A stretch of 64,000 nt of DNA from Stutzerimonas zhaodongensis (GCF_003696365.1 NZ_RFFM01000002.1:1-64000), one strand, 5' to 3'. Positions 1 to 9,409 are shown, counted from the stretch's first letter. Made by a program: numbers and translations. The notes: generated from the sequence alone by a model not told the origin.

Positions 1-79
1 ACCACCTCTTTCAACCGCTTCCGATCAACCTGACCAGAGCCACCAACAAAGCTCAACCACCACCTTGTCAGCCCGGCGC

Positions 80-107
80 ATTCTACTCGAATTCGCCACC
101 CGTGCAA
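80..107 (-). promoter_or_regulatory. Leftward sigma-70 promoter, stable-RNA type (second of a tandem pair)
   Basis: On the minus strand, TTGCAC (102-107) and TAGAAT (80-85) are separated by 16 bp and followed by a GC-rich discriminator (GCGCCGGGC). It lies about 95 bp downstream of a second promoter of the same build and fires out of the left edge. Tandem promoters with GC-rich discriminators are typical of rRNA and tRNA operons in Pseudomonas. The transcribed gene is outside the window, so its identity is inferred. Confidence 0.5.
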
Positions 108-176
108 GCCTTAAATTTCGCTAACTTCTTGATTTACAAGAGATTTCGCTAAAGGCCTGCGCCGGAGAAGGTGCGC

Positions 177-204
177 ATTATAGGCACTGCAATTCTCACG
201 TCAA
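177..204 (-). promoter_or_regulatory. Leftward sigma-70 promoter, near-consensus (first of a tandem pair)
   Basis: On the minus strand, TTGACG (199-204) and a perfect TATAAT (177-182) are 16 bp apart, followed by GCGCACC. The bases upstream of the -35 box are AT-richer, as in an UP element. It points away from the deaminase gene at 359, so it serves something left of the window. No gene is visible in 1-358 apart from these two promoters. Confidence 0.6.
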
Positions 205-358
205 CGGTTGTTTCAAATTTAGCTTCTGCTGTCTGTTCAACATAAGCAATCTGCGCTGCAGCAATCGACCTTCTATAGTGAAGGGTCTAGTTTCTTCTAA
301 CGAAGCCCTACACGCTTTACACTTATATATCCCCCGCGAATCTGCCCAGATGGCCTTC

Positions 359-1690
359 ATGCCCCATACAGATACCGACCCGCTTGACCTATTACTGTTA
401 CCTACCTGGCTTGTTCCGGTGGAACCGGCCGGTGTTGTACTCACGAACTACGCGCTAGGCGTCAGGGATGGACGCATAGCGCTCATTGCTCCACGTGCGG
501 AGGCAGCTCAATACCCTGCCCGAGAAACTCGCGAGCTTAGCGGAATGCTATTGGCACCCGGATTGGTGAATGCTCACGGCCACGCAGCCATGACCTTGTT
601 CCGCGGGCTCGCAGACGACCTCCCCTTGATGACCTGGCTCCGCGATCATATATGGCCAGCCGAAAGCAAATGGGTGGACGAGGCCTTCATTTATGCGGGA
701 AGCGAGCTGGCCATTGCGGAGCAATTGCAGAGTGGCATCACCTGCTTTTCCGATATGTATTTCTTCCCCGAAGTCGTCACCCAGCTTGTTCACAAGCACG
801 GCGTAAGGGCGCAAATAACCATTCCGGTATTAGACTTCCCCATTCCAGGCGCGCGCGATGCCGACGAGTCGCTGCGCAAAGGCGTAGCGTTATTCGATGA
901 TCTCAAGCACCACCCGCGCCTGAATATCGCATTCGGCCCGCATGCCCCCTACTCAGTTGCCGACGACAAGCTGGACAGCATTCGGACCCTGGTGGCGGAA
1001 ATGGACATAGGCATTCATATGCATGTCCACGAAACGGCGCATGAAGTTGAGGAAGCCATAAGCAAACACGGTGAGCGCCCGCTCGCTCGCCTGGCTCGCC
1101 TGCAACTCCTCGGCCCACGCTTCCAGGCCGTACACATGACCCAGGTAAACGACGAGGACATCGCACTGCTCGTTGAGCACAATTGCAGTGTCATTCATTG
1201 CCCGGAATCCAACCTTAAGTTAGCGAGTGGTTTTTGCCCTGTCGAGCGCCTGTGGGAAGCAGGCGTGAATGTCGGCATTGGGACCGACGGCGCCGCGAGC
1301 AATAACGATCTGGATTTGCTAGGCGAAACGCGGACCGCAGCGTTGCTTGCCAAAGCGGTTGCGGGGTCTGCGACTGCGCTCAATGCCCATCGGGCGCTAC
1401 GCATGGCTACTCTCAATGGCGCACGCGCTCTAGGGCTGGAGGAACATACGGGCACACTGGAGGTAGGCAAGTTTGCCGACATGGTTGCATTCGACCTGTC
1501 ACGCTTGGCCCAGCAACCCGTTTATGACCCGGTCTCACAACTGATTTATTCCAGCACTAGAGACTGCGTACGTCATGTATGGGTAGGCGGAAAGCAGCTG
1601 CTAGATGATCGCAAACTCACCCGTATCGATGAGGAGCGCGTAATCGCTACGGCCAAAGAATGGGGCGAAAGGATAGGCTCCAGAAAATAA
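359..1690 (+). CDS. mtaD: TRZ/ATZ-family amidohydrolase, probable 5'-methylthioadenosine / S-adenosylhomocysteine deaminase
   Basis: Probable cytosolic metal-dependent deaminase of methylthioadenosine or S-adenosylhomocysteine, acting in purine and methionine salvage. The protein is 443 aa from the ATG at 359; ATG 350 and GTG 278 are in frame but extend past the usual family start. Visible amidohydrolase motifs are the metal-binding HGH after strand 1 ([13 protein letters not shown]), HMHVHE in the middle, and GTDGAASNN carrying the late catalytic Asp. In Pseudomonas this family commonly sits upstream of ubiG, as here (141 bp apart). Substrate choice within the TRZ/ATZ group cannot be read with certainty; the fold and deaminase class are secure. 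Confidence 0.82.
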   Translation: MPHTDTDPLDLLLLPTWLVPVEPAGVVLTNYALGVRDGRIALIAPRAEAAQYPARETRELSGMLLAPGLVNAHGHAAMTLFRGLADDLPLMTWLRDHIWPAESKWVDEAFIYAGSELAIAEQLQSGITCFSDMYFFPEVVTQLVHKHGVRAQITIPVLDFPIPGARDADESLRKGVALFDDLKHHPRLNIAFGPHAPYSVADDKLDSIRTLVAEMDIGIHMHVHETAHEVEEAISKHGERPLARLARLQLLGPRFQAVHMTQVNDEDIALLVEHNCSVIHCPESNLKLASGFCPVERLWEAGVNVGIGTDGAASNNDLDLLGETRTAALLAKAVAGSATALNAHRALRMATLNGARALGLEEHTGTLEVGKFADMVAFDLSRLAQQPVYDPVSQLIYSSTRDCVRHVWVGGKQLLDDRKLTRIDEERVIATAKEWGERIGSRK

Positions 1691-1831
1691 ACACGTGCCG
1701 ATGACCACCCACACCGCGACAAACTGACCTACTCGCAGAGCCTCCATCAGGAGCTCTTCGTCTGACGGAAGCTGGCACCATTAGCGATTAGCGCTCAAGC
1801 TTCTCCCTCAAGCTTTCAAATGGAACACACC

Positions 1832-2530
1832 ATGAGCAATGTCGACCACGCTGAAATCGCCAAATTTGAAGCATTGGCCCACCGCTGGTGGGACCGCGAA
1901 AGCGAGTTCAAACCGCTGCATGAGATCAATCCTCTTCGGGTTAACTGGATCGACGAGCATGTGTCCTTGGCGGGTAAGAATGTTCTTGACGTGGGGTGCG
2001 GCGGCGGAATCCTCAGTGAAGCCATGGCCCAGCGCGGCGCCGCCGTAACAGGAATCGACATGGGCGAAGCCCCGCTGTCGGTTGCGAGGCTGCACCTGCT
2101 TGAGTCCGGCCTGGAAATCGACTATCGACAAATCACTGCCGAGGCATTGGCCGAAGAGCAACCCGAGCAATTCGACGTTGTCACGTGCCTTGAAATGCTT
2201 GAGCACGTGCCCGACCCCGCCTCCGTTATTCGCGCCTGCTACAAGATGGTGAAGCCCGGCGGCCAAGTGTTCTTCTCCACTATCAATCGCAACCCCAAGG
2301 CCTACGCATTCGCCATTATTGGCGCTGAATATGTGCTGCAGCTGTTACCGCGCGGTACCCATGACTATCGCAAATTCATTCGACCATCAGAGCTTGGTGC
2401 CTGGAGCCGTGACGTCGGCCTCGAGGTCAAGGATGTCATTGGCCTTACCTACAATCCGCTGACGAAGCACTACAAGCTTTCACCTGATGTGGATGTGAAC
2501 TACATGATCCAGACAGTACGGGAGGCCTGA
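1832..2530 (+). CDS. ubiG: Ubiquinone biosynthesis O-methyltransferase UbiG
   Basis: SAM-dependent O-methyltransferase carrying out both O-methylation steps of ubiquinone synthesis. The protein is 232 aa, the normal length. The start is taken at ATG 1832 ([13 protein letters not shown], the conserved N-terminus); an in-frame ATG at 1820 would add four residues. The SAM-binding glycine loop [13 protein letters not shown] lies near residue 55 and [10 protein letters not shown] follows as the post-II region. Its stop (TGA 2528-2530) shares one base with the ATG of the next gene, so the two are translationally coupled. Confidence 0.95.
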   Translation: MSNVDHAEIAKFEALAHRWWDRESEFKPLHEINPLRVNWIDEHVSLAGKNVLDVGCGGGILSEAMAQRGAAVTGIDMGEAPLSVARLHLLESGLEIDYRQITAEALAEEQPEQFDVVTCLEMLEHVPDPASVIRACYKMVKPGGQVFFSTINRNPKAYAFAIIGAEYVLQLLPRGTHDYRKFIRPSELGAWSRDVGLEVKDVIGLTYNPLTKHYKLSPDVDVNYMIQTVREA

Positions 2531-3201
2531 TGCGTCTGCGCGCAATATTGTTCGACATGGACGGCACGCTGCTCGATACCGCACCCGATTTCATAGCGGT
2601 TACTCAGGCCATGCGCACCTCTCGCGGCCTTGATCGCGTTCCTGACCAACATGTACGGGATGTCGTATCAGGTGGCGCGCGGGCAATGGTGCTGAGCGCC
2701 TTTGCAGTCGACCCGATGTCGGACGAGTTCGAAACCTTGCGACTGGAGTTCCTGGATCGATATCAAGAACACTGTGCCGTTGAAAGCTGTTTGTATGAGG
2801 GAATGGCGGAGCTGCTCGTCGAAATAGAGCAAGCAGGCCTTATATGGGGCGTAGTGACAAACAAGCCGTTGCGATTTGCAGAGCCGATCATGCAGCAGCT
2901 GGGTCTGGCATCCCGCTCTGCCGTGCTGGTCTGCCCTGACCATGTCAGCAAGAGCAAACCCGATCCGGAACCGATGACCCTGGCTTGCGAGCAGTTAGGA
3001 CTGGACCCGGCGACCGTACTGTTCGTAGGAGACGATTTACGCGATATCGAGTCCGGCCGGGCGGCAGGCAGCCGCACTGCTGCTGTGCGTTACGGCTATA
3101 TACACCCAGATGACAATCCAGACGCCTGGGGTGCGGATATCGTTGTAGAACACCCGCTCGAATTGCGGGCGTACCTCAATCAAGTCTCCACCAGCAACTG
3201 A
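2530..3201 (+). CDS. mupP: N-acetylmuramic acid 6-phosphate phosphatase MupP (HAD family)
   Basis: HAD-superfamily phosphatase, 223 aa. All four HAD motifs are visible: [11 protein letters not shown] at the N-terminus (nucleophile Asp), [16 protein letters not shown] (Lys), and [10 protein letters not shown]. Such proteins were long annotated as phosphoglycolate phosphatase (Gph). In Pseudomonas the copy directly after ubiG and before yciK is MupP, which dephosphorylates MurNAc-6-phosphate in the cell-wall recycling route to UDP-MurNAc and affects intrinsic fosfomycin resistance. The MupP assignment rests on this gene order; the HAD phosphatase call is certain. It overlaps ubiG by one base. 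Confidence 0.88.
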   Translation: MRLRAILFDMDGTLLDTAPDFIAVTQAMRTSRGLDRVPDQHVRDVVSGGARAMVLSAFAVDPMSDEFETLRLEFLDRYQEHCAVESCLYEGMAELLVEIEQAGLIWGVVTNKPLRFAEPIMQQLGLASRSAVLVCPDHVSKSKPDPEPMTLACEQLGLDPATVLFVGDDLRDIESGRAAGSRTAAVRYGYIHPDDNPDAWGADIVVEHPLELRAYLNQVSTSN

Positions 3202-3263
3202 CATTCTCATCTTTTTTCCGACTTCACTGTGGGCTTTTCCCACGATCTGCAATGAGGCCTCAG

Positions 3264-4004
3264 ATGTTCCAGTATTCCTCCCGCCCTGACCTGCTCAAGG
3301 GTCGGATCATCCTGGTTACCGGCGCTGGCCGGGGAATCGGTGAAGCAGCAGCCAAAGCCTACGCGGCTCATGGGGCGACTGTCCTGCTGATGGGCAAAAG
3401 CGAAGAAAATCTCAATCGCGTCTATGACGAGATCGAAGCTGCTGGCTGGGCACAACCGGCAGTGATACCGCTGAACCTTGAGACCGCACTACCCCACCAG
3501 TACGACGAGCTTGCCGCGACCATTGAGCGAGAGTTCGGCCGTCTTGACGGATTGCTTCACAACGCCGGAATCATTGGACCGCGCACGCCTATCGAACAAC
3601 TGTCAGGTGACAACTTCATGCGTGTCATGCAGGTCAACGTCAATGCCGCGTTCATGCTGACCAGCACATTACTTCCTCTGCTCAAGCTGTCAGAGGATGC
3701 ATCTCTAATTTTCACGTCGAGCAGTGTCGGGCGCAAAGGCCGTGCTTATTGGGGTGGATATGCCGTATCCAAGTTTGCCACGGAAGGCTTGATGCAGGTG
3801 CTAGCCGACGAACTCGAGGACACCGGAACCGTCCGCTGCAACAGTATCAATCCGGGCGCAACCCGAACTGATATGAGAGCTAAGGCTTATCCTGGCGAGA
3901 ACCCAAACGTCAATCCGCTTCCATCGGACATCATGCCGCTCTATCTGTATCTAATGGGGCCAGACAGCATCGGCACAAACGGTAAAGCTCTGGACGCTCA
4001 GTAA
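3264..4004 (+). CDS. yciK: YciK-family short-chain dehydrogenase/reductase
   Basis: Cytosolic NAD(P)-dependent SDR oxidoreductase of unknown natural substrate, 246 aa from ATG 3264 (MFQYSSRPDLLKGR, the conserved YciK start; ATG 3252 would add four residues). The cofactor loop VTGAGRGIGEAAA, the NAG motif (HNAGIIG), a Ser in SSSVGRKGR and the catalytic YxxxK (YAVSK) are all present. It lies 62 bp after mupP on the same strand. A short GTGGG/CCCAC stem at 3229-3243 separates the two genes. Confidence 0.88.
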   Translation: MFQYSSRPDLLKGRIILVTGAGRGIGEAAAKAYAAHGATVLLMGKSEENLNRVYDEIEAAGWAQPAVIPLNLETALPHQYDELAATIEREFGRLDGLLHNAGIIGPRTPIEQLSGDNFMRVMQVNVNAAFMLTSTLLPLLKLSEDASLIFTSSSVGRKGRAYWGGYAVSKFATEGLMQVLADELEDTGTVRCNSINPGATRTDMRAKAYPGENPNVNPLPSDIMPLYLYLMGPDSIGTNGKALDAQ

Positions 4005-4015
4005 CGCAGACAGGC

Positions 4016-4037
4016 AAGCGCCTGTTTCCCGGCGCTT
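4016..4037 (+). terminator. Weak stem-loop after yciK
   Basis: AAGCGCC (4016-4022) and GGCGCTT (4031-4037) form a perfect 7-bp stem with an 8-nt loop, 12 bp after the yciK stop. There is no U-tract, so it may be only a weak terminator or a 3'-end stabilising structure. Confidence 0.35.
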
Positions 4038-4148
4038 CGCTTGGGGTGCCATGTCAATTTGGCATCATTTCGCCGTTTCGCTGGCAGCCGTTTGCCACGT
4101 CAGCTGTCAATACACCAGTAACCTGCTGTTTCTTAACGGTTTTTCAAA

Positions 4149-4165
4149 TTGGCATCAAATTCGCA
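4149..4165 (+). promoter_or_regulatory. Candidate sigma-54 (RpoN) promoter for the diguanylate cyclase gene
   Basis: TTGGCA at 4149-4154 and CGCA at 4162-4165 place the invariant GG and GC at the exact -24/-12 spacing of RpoN promoters. The match to TTGGCAC-N5-TTGCA is good except for two positions (T for C, C for T). The predicted transcript would start about 32 bp before the ATG at 4209. A near-duplicate at 4059 has the elements one base too close. Confidence 0.45.
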
Positions 4166-4208
4166 TTAGATCAACTACTAGCGCAAACTGCGTTCCGAGG
4201 TTGATCCC

Positions 4209-5144
4209 ATGCTGCCCAATAAACAGGACCATTCCACAGTAAACATCCGCGCCGCACATGTCCGTCGGCTGGAGTTTCACGGCAGCCGGACGGCAGCACC
4301 CAGTAGGCGGACACTTGCGGAAGTGTTGCTAAGCCTTCCATTGCGTCTGCAAACCAGCCTCGAAATTGACCGGATCCTGGGATTCTTCCTAGAAGAAGCT
4401 CAGCACCTGCTGCCGCTTAGTGGACTTACTTACCACCATTCCGAGACGGACTTTCATCTTCAGCTCGGACAGCCAGTCGAAAGCAACGACGTCAGCTATT
4501 CACTTTTCCATCAGGGCGAGAGCATCGGTGAACTCAGCCTATTGAGTAATGAAGCCATTCCCGAGTGGGCATTGGATCAGGCTGAGCAGCTGATAAGCTG
4601 TACGTTGTTCCCGCTACGCAACGCGCTGCTATACCGCAGGGCGATCCAGGCGTCGCTGAAGGACCCACTGACCGGCGCGGGTAATCGCATAGCGTTGGAG
4701 CAAGGACTGGTGCGGGAAACAGAACTGTCGCGGCGACACGACCAGTCCCTGTCAGTCGTGATGCTCGACATGGACCATTTCAAAGCCTTGAACGACACAT
4801 ATGGCCATCAGGCAGGCGATGCTGCGCTGAAAGCAGTGGCGCTGCTGCTCAAAGAACAGTTGCGCAATGTCGATATGGTGTTTCGCTTTGGCGGCGAAGA
4901 GTTCGTTCTCGTGCTATCCAACACTGGGGCCGAGGCGGCTTTAGTCGTAGCGGAACGTATAAGAGCTGCAGTACAAACGCTTTGCCTGCTTGTTGGCGAA
5001 AAACAGGTGCGTCTGTCGGCCAGCCTCGGGTGCGCCACCTTTATGCCAACCGAATCTCACGAGCAATTATTGAGACGCGCTGACGTTGCCTTGTACCAAG
5101 CCAAACGGGACGGCCGTAATCTCACGCGTATCGCCTCAGCATAG
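4209..5144 (+). CDS. GGDEF-domain diguanylate cyclase
   Basis: Makes the second messenger cyclic di-GMP from two GTP. The protein is 311 aa. The N-terminal ~150 residues have no recognised sensor motif and no clear membrane segment, so it is probably a cytosolic sensory region. The C-terminal GGDEF domain carries DPLTGAGNR, the metal-binding LDMDHFK, and an intact GGEEF active site at residues 228-232. RNVD, five residues upstream, matches the RxxD inhibitory I-site, so product inhibition is expected. It stands alone between yciK and the convergent rluB; a sigma-54-type promoter lies just upstream. The signal it senses is unknown. Confidence 0.85.
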   Translation: MLPNKQDHSTVNIRAAHVRRLEFHGSRTAAPSRRTLAEVLLSLPLRLQTSLEIDRILGFFLEEAQHLLPLSGLTYHHSETDFHLQLGQPVESNDVSYSLFHQGESIGELSLLSNEAIPEWALDQAEQLISCTLFPLRNALLYRRAIQASLKDPLTGAGNRIALEQGLVRETELSRRHDQSLSVVMLDMDHFKALNDTYGHQAGDAALKAVALLLKEQLRNVDMVFRFGGEEFVLVLSNTGAEAALVVAERIRAAVQTLCLLVGEKQVRLSASLGCATFMPTESHEQLLRRADVALYQAKRDGRNLTRIASA

Positions 5145-5220
5145 GAAGCCTGTCCGCGAAAGGTGCCAAAAAGGCGGGCCATTACGGCACCGCCTTACAC
5201 ATTTCGGCGCTAACGCAAGA

Positions 5221-6354
5221 TCAGGGACGCTTGCCGCGGTCGCCTCGGCCGAACCCAGGTCGCTGACCTTCTGACGCGGGCGGGCCGCCGCGCTTGGCAG
5301 GGGATGGCTTGCCACGGCCACGTCCTGCTGCGCCAGGACGCTCCGCAACAGGCGTACCACGACTCGGCTTGCTGCGCTCGTCTGCATCGCGAGGCTTACG
5401 GACCGGCTTATCGTCACGCGAACGACGGCCGGCGTCGCCGCCACTGGGTACATCCGCCTCGTGTGAAGAACGAAGGACTCGAGGCCGACGATCGCCACGT
5501 CCGATAGGCTTGGCTACCTTGCGTTGCATTCGATCGATCTTTTCCTTGGTCTTGGCCTTCATGCCCGGTAGCGCGACTGGCTTGAGGCCAACTTCCTCGC
5601 TGAGGATGTCAACTTCGCTCTGAGACATTTCGCGCCAGCGGCCCATGGGCAAATCGGATGTCATGAACACCGGACCGAATCGCACACGCTTCAATCGGCT
5701 GACGACAAGCCCTTGGGACTCCCACAGACGGCGGACTTCACGGTTGCGACCTTCCATTACGACGCAGTGATACCAGTGGTTAAAGCCCTCACCACCAGGC
5801 GCTTGCTGGATGTCAGTGAAGCGTGCCGGCCCGTCTTCAAGCATGACGCCGGTCTTCAGACGCTCGATCATCTCGTCATCGACCTCACCGCGTACCCGGA
5901 CCGCGTACTCACGGTCCATTTCATACGAGGGATGCATCAAACGATTCGCCAGTTCGCCATCGGTCGTGAACAACAGCAAGCCGGTCGTATTGATATCGAG
6001 ACGGCCGATGTTGATCCAGCGGCCCTCTTTCGGGCGCGGCAGGCGATCAAAAACAGTGGGGCGCCCTTCCGGGTCGTCGCGCGTACAGATCTCGCCATCG
6101 GGTTTGTTGTAGATCAGCACACGGCGGACTGTCTCAGAAGCTTCTTCGCGCTTGAGCAGGCGGCCGTCAACAGCGATGGCGTCATGCAGATCGACACGCT
6201 GGCCGAGCGTTGCGATGGTACCGTTGACCTTTACACGGCCAGCGGCGATCCAGTTTTCGACATCGCGGCGCGATGCAAGGCCGAGACGAGCAAGGACCTT
6301 CTGCAGCTTCTCGCCGTGAGCAATATGAGGGGTTGTATCTTCGTGTTCGGTCAT
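5221..6354 (-). CDS. rluB: 23S rRNA pseudouridine(2605) synthase RluB
   Basis: Isomerises U2605 of 23S rRNA to pseudouridine. The protein is 377 aa from ATG 6354, chosen because GGAGGTG lies just upstream; a longer in-frame reading starts at 6426. Order of domains: an S4 RNA-binding domain (about residues 15-75, SRRDVENWI...GRVKVNG), the RsuA/RluB catalytic domain with the active-site Asp in GRLDINTTGLLL, then a ~100-residue C-terminal tail very rich in Arg, Gly, Lys and Pro, apparently disordered. Sister enzyme RluE lacks such a tail. Convergent with the GGDEF gene; eda follows upstream on the same strand. Confidence 0.92.
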   Translation of the reverse strand: MTEHEDTTPHIAHGEKLQKVLARLGLASRRDVENWIAAGRVKVNGTIATLGQRVDLHDAIAVDGRLLKREEASETVRRVLIYNKPDGEICTRDDPEGRPTVFDRLPRPKEGRWINIGRLDINTTGLLLFTTDGELANRLMHPSYEMDREYAVRVRGEVDDEMIERLKTGVMLEDGPARFTDIQQAPGGEGFNHWYHCVVMEGRNREVRRLWESQGLVVSRLKRVRFGPVFMTSDLPMGRWREMSQSEVDILSEEVGLKPVALPGMKAKTKEKIDRMQRKVAKPIGRGDRRPRVLRSSHEADVPSGGDAGRRSRDDKPVRKPRDADERSKPSRGTPVAERPGAAGRGRGKPSPAKRGGPPASEGQRPGFGRGDRGKRP

Positions 6355-6487
6355 CTGGGCACCTCCCGGTGTGGCAGTTCCGATAGAAAGGCCGCGCACT
6401 ATACGCGGGCCGGCCTGCCAAAGCACTAGGGAGGTTAGCAGCCGAACCGCGTTACGTTCGAGCGCGGCCAGTCCTACCGTCGATTGA

Positions 6488-7138
6488 TCAAGCGTTATTC
6501 AGCGCAGCCAGAGCGTCAGCTGTAGCTTTCTGAATGCTGGCCCAGTCTCCATTCTTAAGCGCTGCGCCGTCGATCATCCAGGTTCCACCCACACACATGA
6601 CGTTCGGAAGCGAAAGGTACTGAGCGGCATTTGCCGCATTCACGCCTCCGGTGGGACAGAAGCGCACGTCAGCGAATGGCCCGCCCAGCGCTTTAATGGC
6701 GGCAACACCACCGCACACTTCGGCTGGGAACAGCTTGAAGCGACGATATCCCAGTGCATAGCCACGCATGATGTCGGACGCATTGCTGATCCCAGCCAGC
6801 AGCGGCACAGAGCAGTTCACTCCGGCTTGCAGCAGCTCGTCAGTAGCGCCGGGCGATACGATGAACTGCGCACCAGCTGCCTCGACCTCATCCATCATGC
6901 GCCTGTCCAGCACCGTTCCTGCCCCAACGCAAAGATCAGGGCGTTCCTGGCGAAGGCGCCGTATCGCCGTCAGGCCGTGAGCAGAGCGCAATGTGATTTC
7001 AAGAGCCTTGAGACCACCCGCCGCAAGCGCATCGGCCAATGGCAGGATCTGCTCCTCGCTGCCAATCGTGATTACCGGAAGGATGCGCGCTTCGGTACAG
7101 ATCTGTTCGATCTGAGCGTTTTTCTGTTCCATGTTCAT
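6488..7138 (-). CDS. eda: 2-dehydro-3-deoxyphosphogluconate (KDPG) aldolase
   Basis: Last step of the Entner-Doudoroff pathway: splits KDPG into pyruvate and glyceraldehyde-3-phosphate. The protein is 216 aa from ATG 7138, preferred over TTG 7144 and ATG 7132 because GAGGAT lies 8 nt upstream. The class I aldolase residues are visible: Glu48 in LEITLRS and the Schiff-base Lys135 in FKLFPAE, plus the phosphate-binding CPTGGV. It lies 19 bp downstream of pgl, as the last gene of a zwf-pgl-eda operon. Confidence 0.96.
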   Translation of the reverse strand: MNMEQKNAQIEQICTEARILPVITIGSEEQILPLADALAAGGLKALEITLRSAHGLTAIRRLRQERPDLCVGAGTVLDRRMMDEVEAAGAQFIVSPGATDELLQAGVNCSVPLLAGISNASDIMRGYALGYRRFKLFPAEVCGGVAAIKALGGPFADVRFCPTGGVNAANAAQYLSLPNVMCVGGTWMIDGAALKNGDWASIQKATADALAALNNA

Positions 7139-7157
7139 GGGCAAAGATCCTCGGCCC

Positions 7158-7871
7158 TCAGGGGCACCAATAGATTTCCAAAGGAGAATGCAGAAATGCG
7201 CGAATGGGCATTTGCATCGGTTCGAGGCTCAGGGCCTGTTGCAGTGTTTCGAGCTTTTCCGATCCCTGAATGGACAGTATTTGCGTGCGTGCCGAGACCA
7301 GGAGCGGATAGGTCATGGTGATGCGCTGTTGCGGCTTGGACGGCGCCAACATCGGCAGGCAGCGCTCTGTGCCGTCCGGATCCAATGCCTGCTCGAGCAT
7401 CGGACTGGCAGGAAACAGCGACGCGGTATGACCATCGCTGCCCATGCCTAGTACCAACACATCAATGGGCTGCCGAAGGCTGGAGAGCTTCTGACCAGCC
7501 TGGTGTGCGGCCTGATCGAGTGATTCGGCGGGCTGAGACAATCCAATCAGCTGCGCTTCGGCCGCTGCGTTCTGCAACAGATGCCGACGCAGCAGACCCT
7601 CATTACTGTCTGGATCGCTGACGTCTACCCAGCGCTCGTCGGCCAGGCTGACCTGGACGCGCGACCAGTCAAGTTCGCATGTGGACAGCGCCTCGAAGAA
7701 CGCAATGGGGCTTCGCCCACCGGATACCACCAAACTCGCCCCGCCCTGCTGGCTCACCGCATCATCAAGCGCGCGAGCGACACGCTCAGCCAGCGCCTGC
7801 GCCATATGCGCTGCGTCTTTGAAGCTTTGAGATCCGACTTCAGCCGGAAGCGGCAAATCAGAGATCGCCAT
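7158..7871 (-). CDS. pgl: 6-phosphogluconolactonase
   Basis: Hydrolyses 6-phosphoglucono-delta-lactone to 6-phosphogluconate, the second step from glucose-6-phosphate. The protein is 237 aa from ATG 7871 (MAISDLPLP), with GGGAGG upstream. DevB/Pgl family signatures are the N-terminal [13 protein letters not shown] and LADERWV, and [13 protein letters not shown] in the middle. The gene starts 14 bp inside the 3' end of zwf, indicating translational coupling, and reads on into eda. Confidence 0.95.
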   Translation of the reverse strand: MAISDLPLPAEVGSQSFKDAAHMAQALAERVARALDDAVSQQGGASLVVSGGRSPIAFFEALSTCELDWSRVQVSLADERWVDVSDPDSNEGLLRRHLLQNAAAEAQLIGLSQPAESLDQAAHQAGQKLSSLRQPIDVLVLGMGSDGHTASLFPASPMLEQALDPDGTERCLPMLAPSKPQQRITMTYPLLVSARTQILSIQGSEKLETLQQALSLEPMQMPIRAFLHSPLEIYWCP

Positions 7872-9327
7872 ACCAAGACCTCCCGTCACGAGTGATAAGT
7901 GCGATGGATGCAACTGGACCCCAAGAACCTGCCGGATACGCTTTTGGCGCATCGCCCATGCGTGACCACCCATCGATCAGCTGATCACACCATTTCCAGG
8001 CGTACTCAATTTCATCCTTGCGGACGAAAAGATTCTGGTTGCCCTGCATTACCTCGAGCAGCAATCGCTCGTATGCATCCGGAATGCGGGAGCTCTTGTA
8101 GGTTTGGGAGAAGTTGAGTTGCAGAGGCCCGCTGCGTAAATGCATTCCCTTGTCGAGGCCCTGCTCTTTGGTCATTACCTGCAACGAAATGCCTTCGTCC
8201 GGCTGCAAGCGAATGATCAACCGATTACTGATCAGCGAGCGCTGTTCGGGGGCGAAAATATAGAAAGGCGGCTCTTTGAAATGAATGACAATCTGCGAAA
8301 CCTTTTCGCCCATGCGTTTGCCCGTGCGCAGGTAGAACGGCACGCCTGACCAGCGCCAGTTGCAGATGTCAGCACGCAGAGCAACAAAAGTTTCGGTGCT
8401 GCTCTCCGCATTGGAGTTCTCTTCTTCGAGATAGCCGGGCACCGCCTTGCCGCCGACCGAACCCGCGACATACTGGCCGCGCACTACTTGCTGGCCGATG
8501 CGCTCGGGCGTGATCGGAGCCAGCGCTTTGAGCACCTTCACCTTCTCATCACGGATGCTGTCGGCAGTGAGATCGCTCGGCGGGTCCATCGCGATCAGGC
8601 ACAGGAGCTGGAGCAGATGGTTCTGGATCATGTCGCGCAGCTGTCCGGCCTGATCGAAGTACCCCCAACGCCCCTCGATGCCAACTGTCTCCGCAACCGT
8701 GATTTCCACGTGGGAAATATGGTGCTGATTCCATTGCGTTTCGAACAGACTATTGGCAAAGCGCAGCGCAATCAGGTTCTGCACAGTTTCCTTACCGAGA
8801 TAGTGATCGATTCGGTAAATCCTCGTCTCCGGGAAGTACTGGGCAACCGCATCATTGACCACTCTGGACGATTCGAGGTCATGGCCGATTGGCTTCTCCA
8901 GCACTACGCGGGCCTGATCAGCCAACCCAGCCGCTGCGAGATTTTCACAAATAGCGCCGTACACCGAAGCAGGCGTAGCGAAATAGGCAATCAACGGCAA
9001 GTCCGGCGACACCACCTGAGCGAGGGCCGTGTAATCCTGGGCATTACGGAAATCCATTGTCAGATATTCCAGCCTTGCGCCGAACCGGGATAGGGTCTCC
9101 TCATCTAACTGCGCCGCTGGGACATACCGACGCAACGCCTGTTCGATCCGATCGAGGTGTACCGCTGAATCTCCGATATCGCGCGAGAGCGCCAAGATGC
9201 GGGTGTCACGATGGAGCAGCCCCGCTCGATCAAGCTGGTAAAGTGCTGGGAACAGCTTGCGTAGCGCCAGGTCGCCCAGCGCGCCGAACAAAGCAAAGGT
9301 AGTTGCGTCAACAGTAATAGCAGGCAT
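7858..9327 (-). CDS. zwf: Glucose-6-phosphate 1-dehydrogenase
   Basis: Oxidises glucose-6-phosphate to 6-phosphogluconolactone with NAD(P)+, feeding the Entner-Doudoroff pathway. The protein is 489 aa from ATG 9327 ([15 protein letters not shown]). The nucleotide-binding GALGDLA loop is near residue 12, and the catalytic RIDHYLGKE motif near residue 175. The ribosome-binding site before ATG 9327 is poor (the leader is A-rich), but no better start exists. First gene of zwf-pgl-eda, divergent from hexR across a HexR operator. Confidence 0.97.
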   Translation of the reverse strand: MPAITVDATTFALFGALGDLALRKLFPALYQLDRAGLLHRDTRILALSRDIGDSAVHLDRIEQALRRYVPAAQLDEETLSRFGARLEYLTMDFRNAQDYTALAQVVSPDLPLIAYFATPASVYGAICENLAAAGLADQARVVLEKPIGHDLESSRVVNDAVAQYFPETRIYRIDHYLGKETVQNLIALRFANSLFETQWNQHHISHVEITVAETVGIEGRWGYFDQAGQLRDMIQNHLLQLLCLIAMDPPSDLTADSIRDEKVKVLKALAPITPERIGQQVVRGQYVAGSVGGKAVPGYLEEENSNAESSTETFVALRADICNWRWSGVPFYLRTGKRMGEKVSQIVIHFKEPPFYIFAPEQRSLISNRLIIRLQPDEGISLQVMTKEQGLDKGMHLRSGPLQLNFSQTYKSSRIPDAYERLLLEVMQGNQNLFVRKDEIEYAWKWCDQLIDGWSRMGDAPKAYPAGSWGPVASIALITRDGRSWYGDL

Positions 9328-9388
9328 GTTTTTTATACTAACCAAATTAGGCTGCGTGACAGGTTGTTGCGCACATTTTAAGCACATA

Positions 9389-9409
9389 ATGTTGTTATTA
9401 AAACAACAT
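9389..9409. promoter_or_regulatory. HexR operator between zwf and hexR
   Basis: A perfect inverted repeat with 8-bp arms, ATGTTGTT (9389-9396) and AACAACAT (9402-9409), and a 5-bp centre. It contains TTGT-N7-ACAA (9392-9406), the published HexR consensus TTGT-N7/8-ACAA. Placed between the divergent zwf and hexR genes and overlapping a CATAAT (9385-9390) that could be the hexR -10 box, it should let HexR repress both genes until KDPG releases it. Confidence 0.85.

Noticed and set aside
1791-1822. Repeated AAGCTT pair before ubiG
   Set aside because: Two six-base palindromes close together can pair, but there is no U-tract or operator context; probably chance.
4059-4074. Second sigma-54-like sequence
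   Set aside because: GG and GC are one base too close for RpoN; kept only as a possible decayed copy.
5713-6429. Open frame of 238 codons antisense to rluB
   Set aside because: Lies wholly opposite a clear RluB gene; composition follows the mirrored codon pattern, with no ribosome-binding site or family motif.
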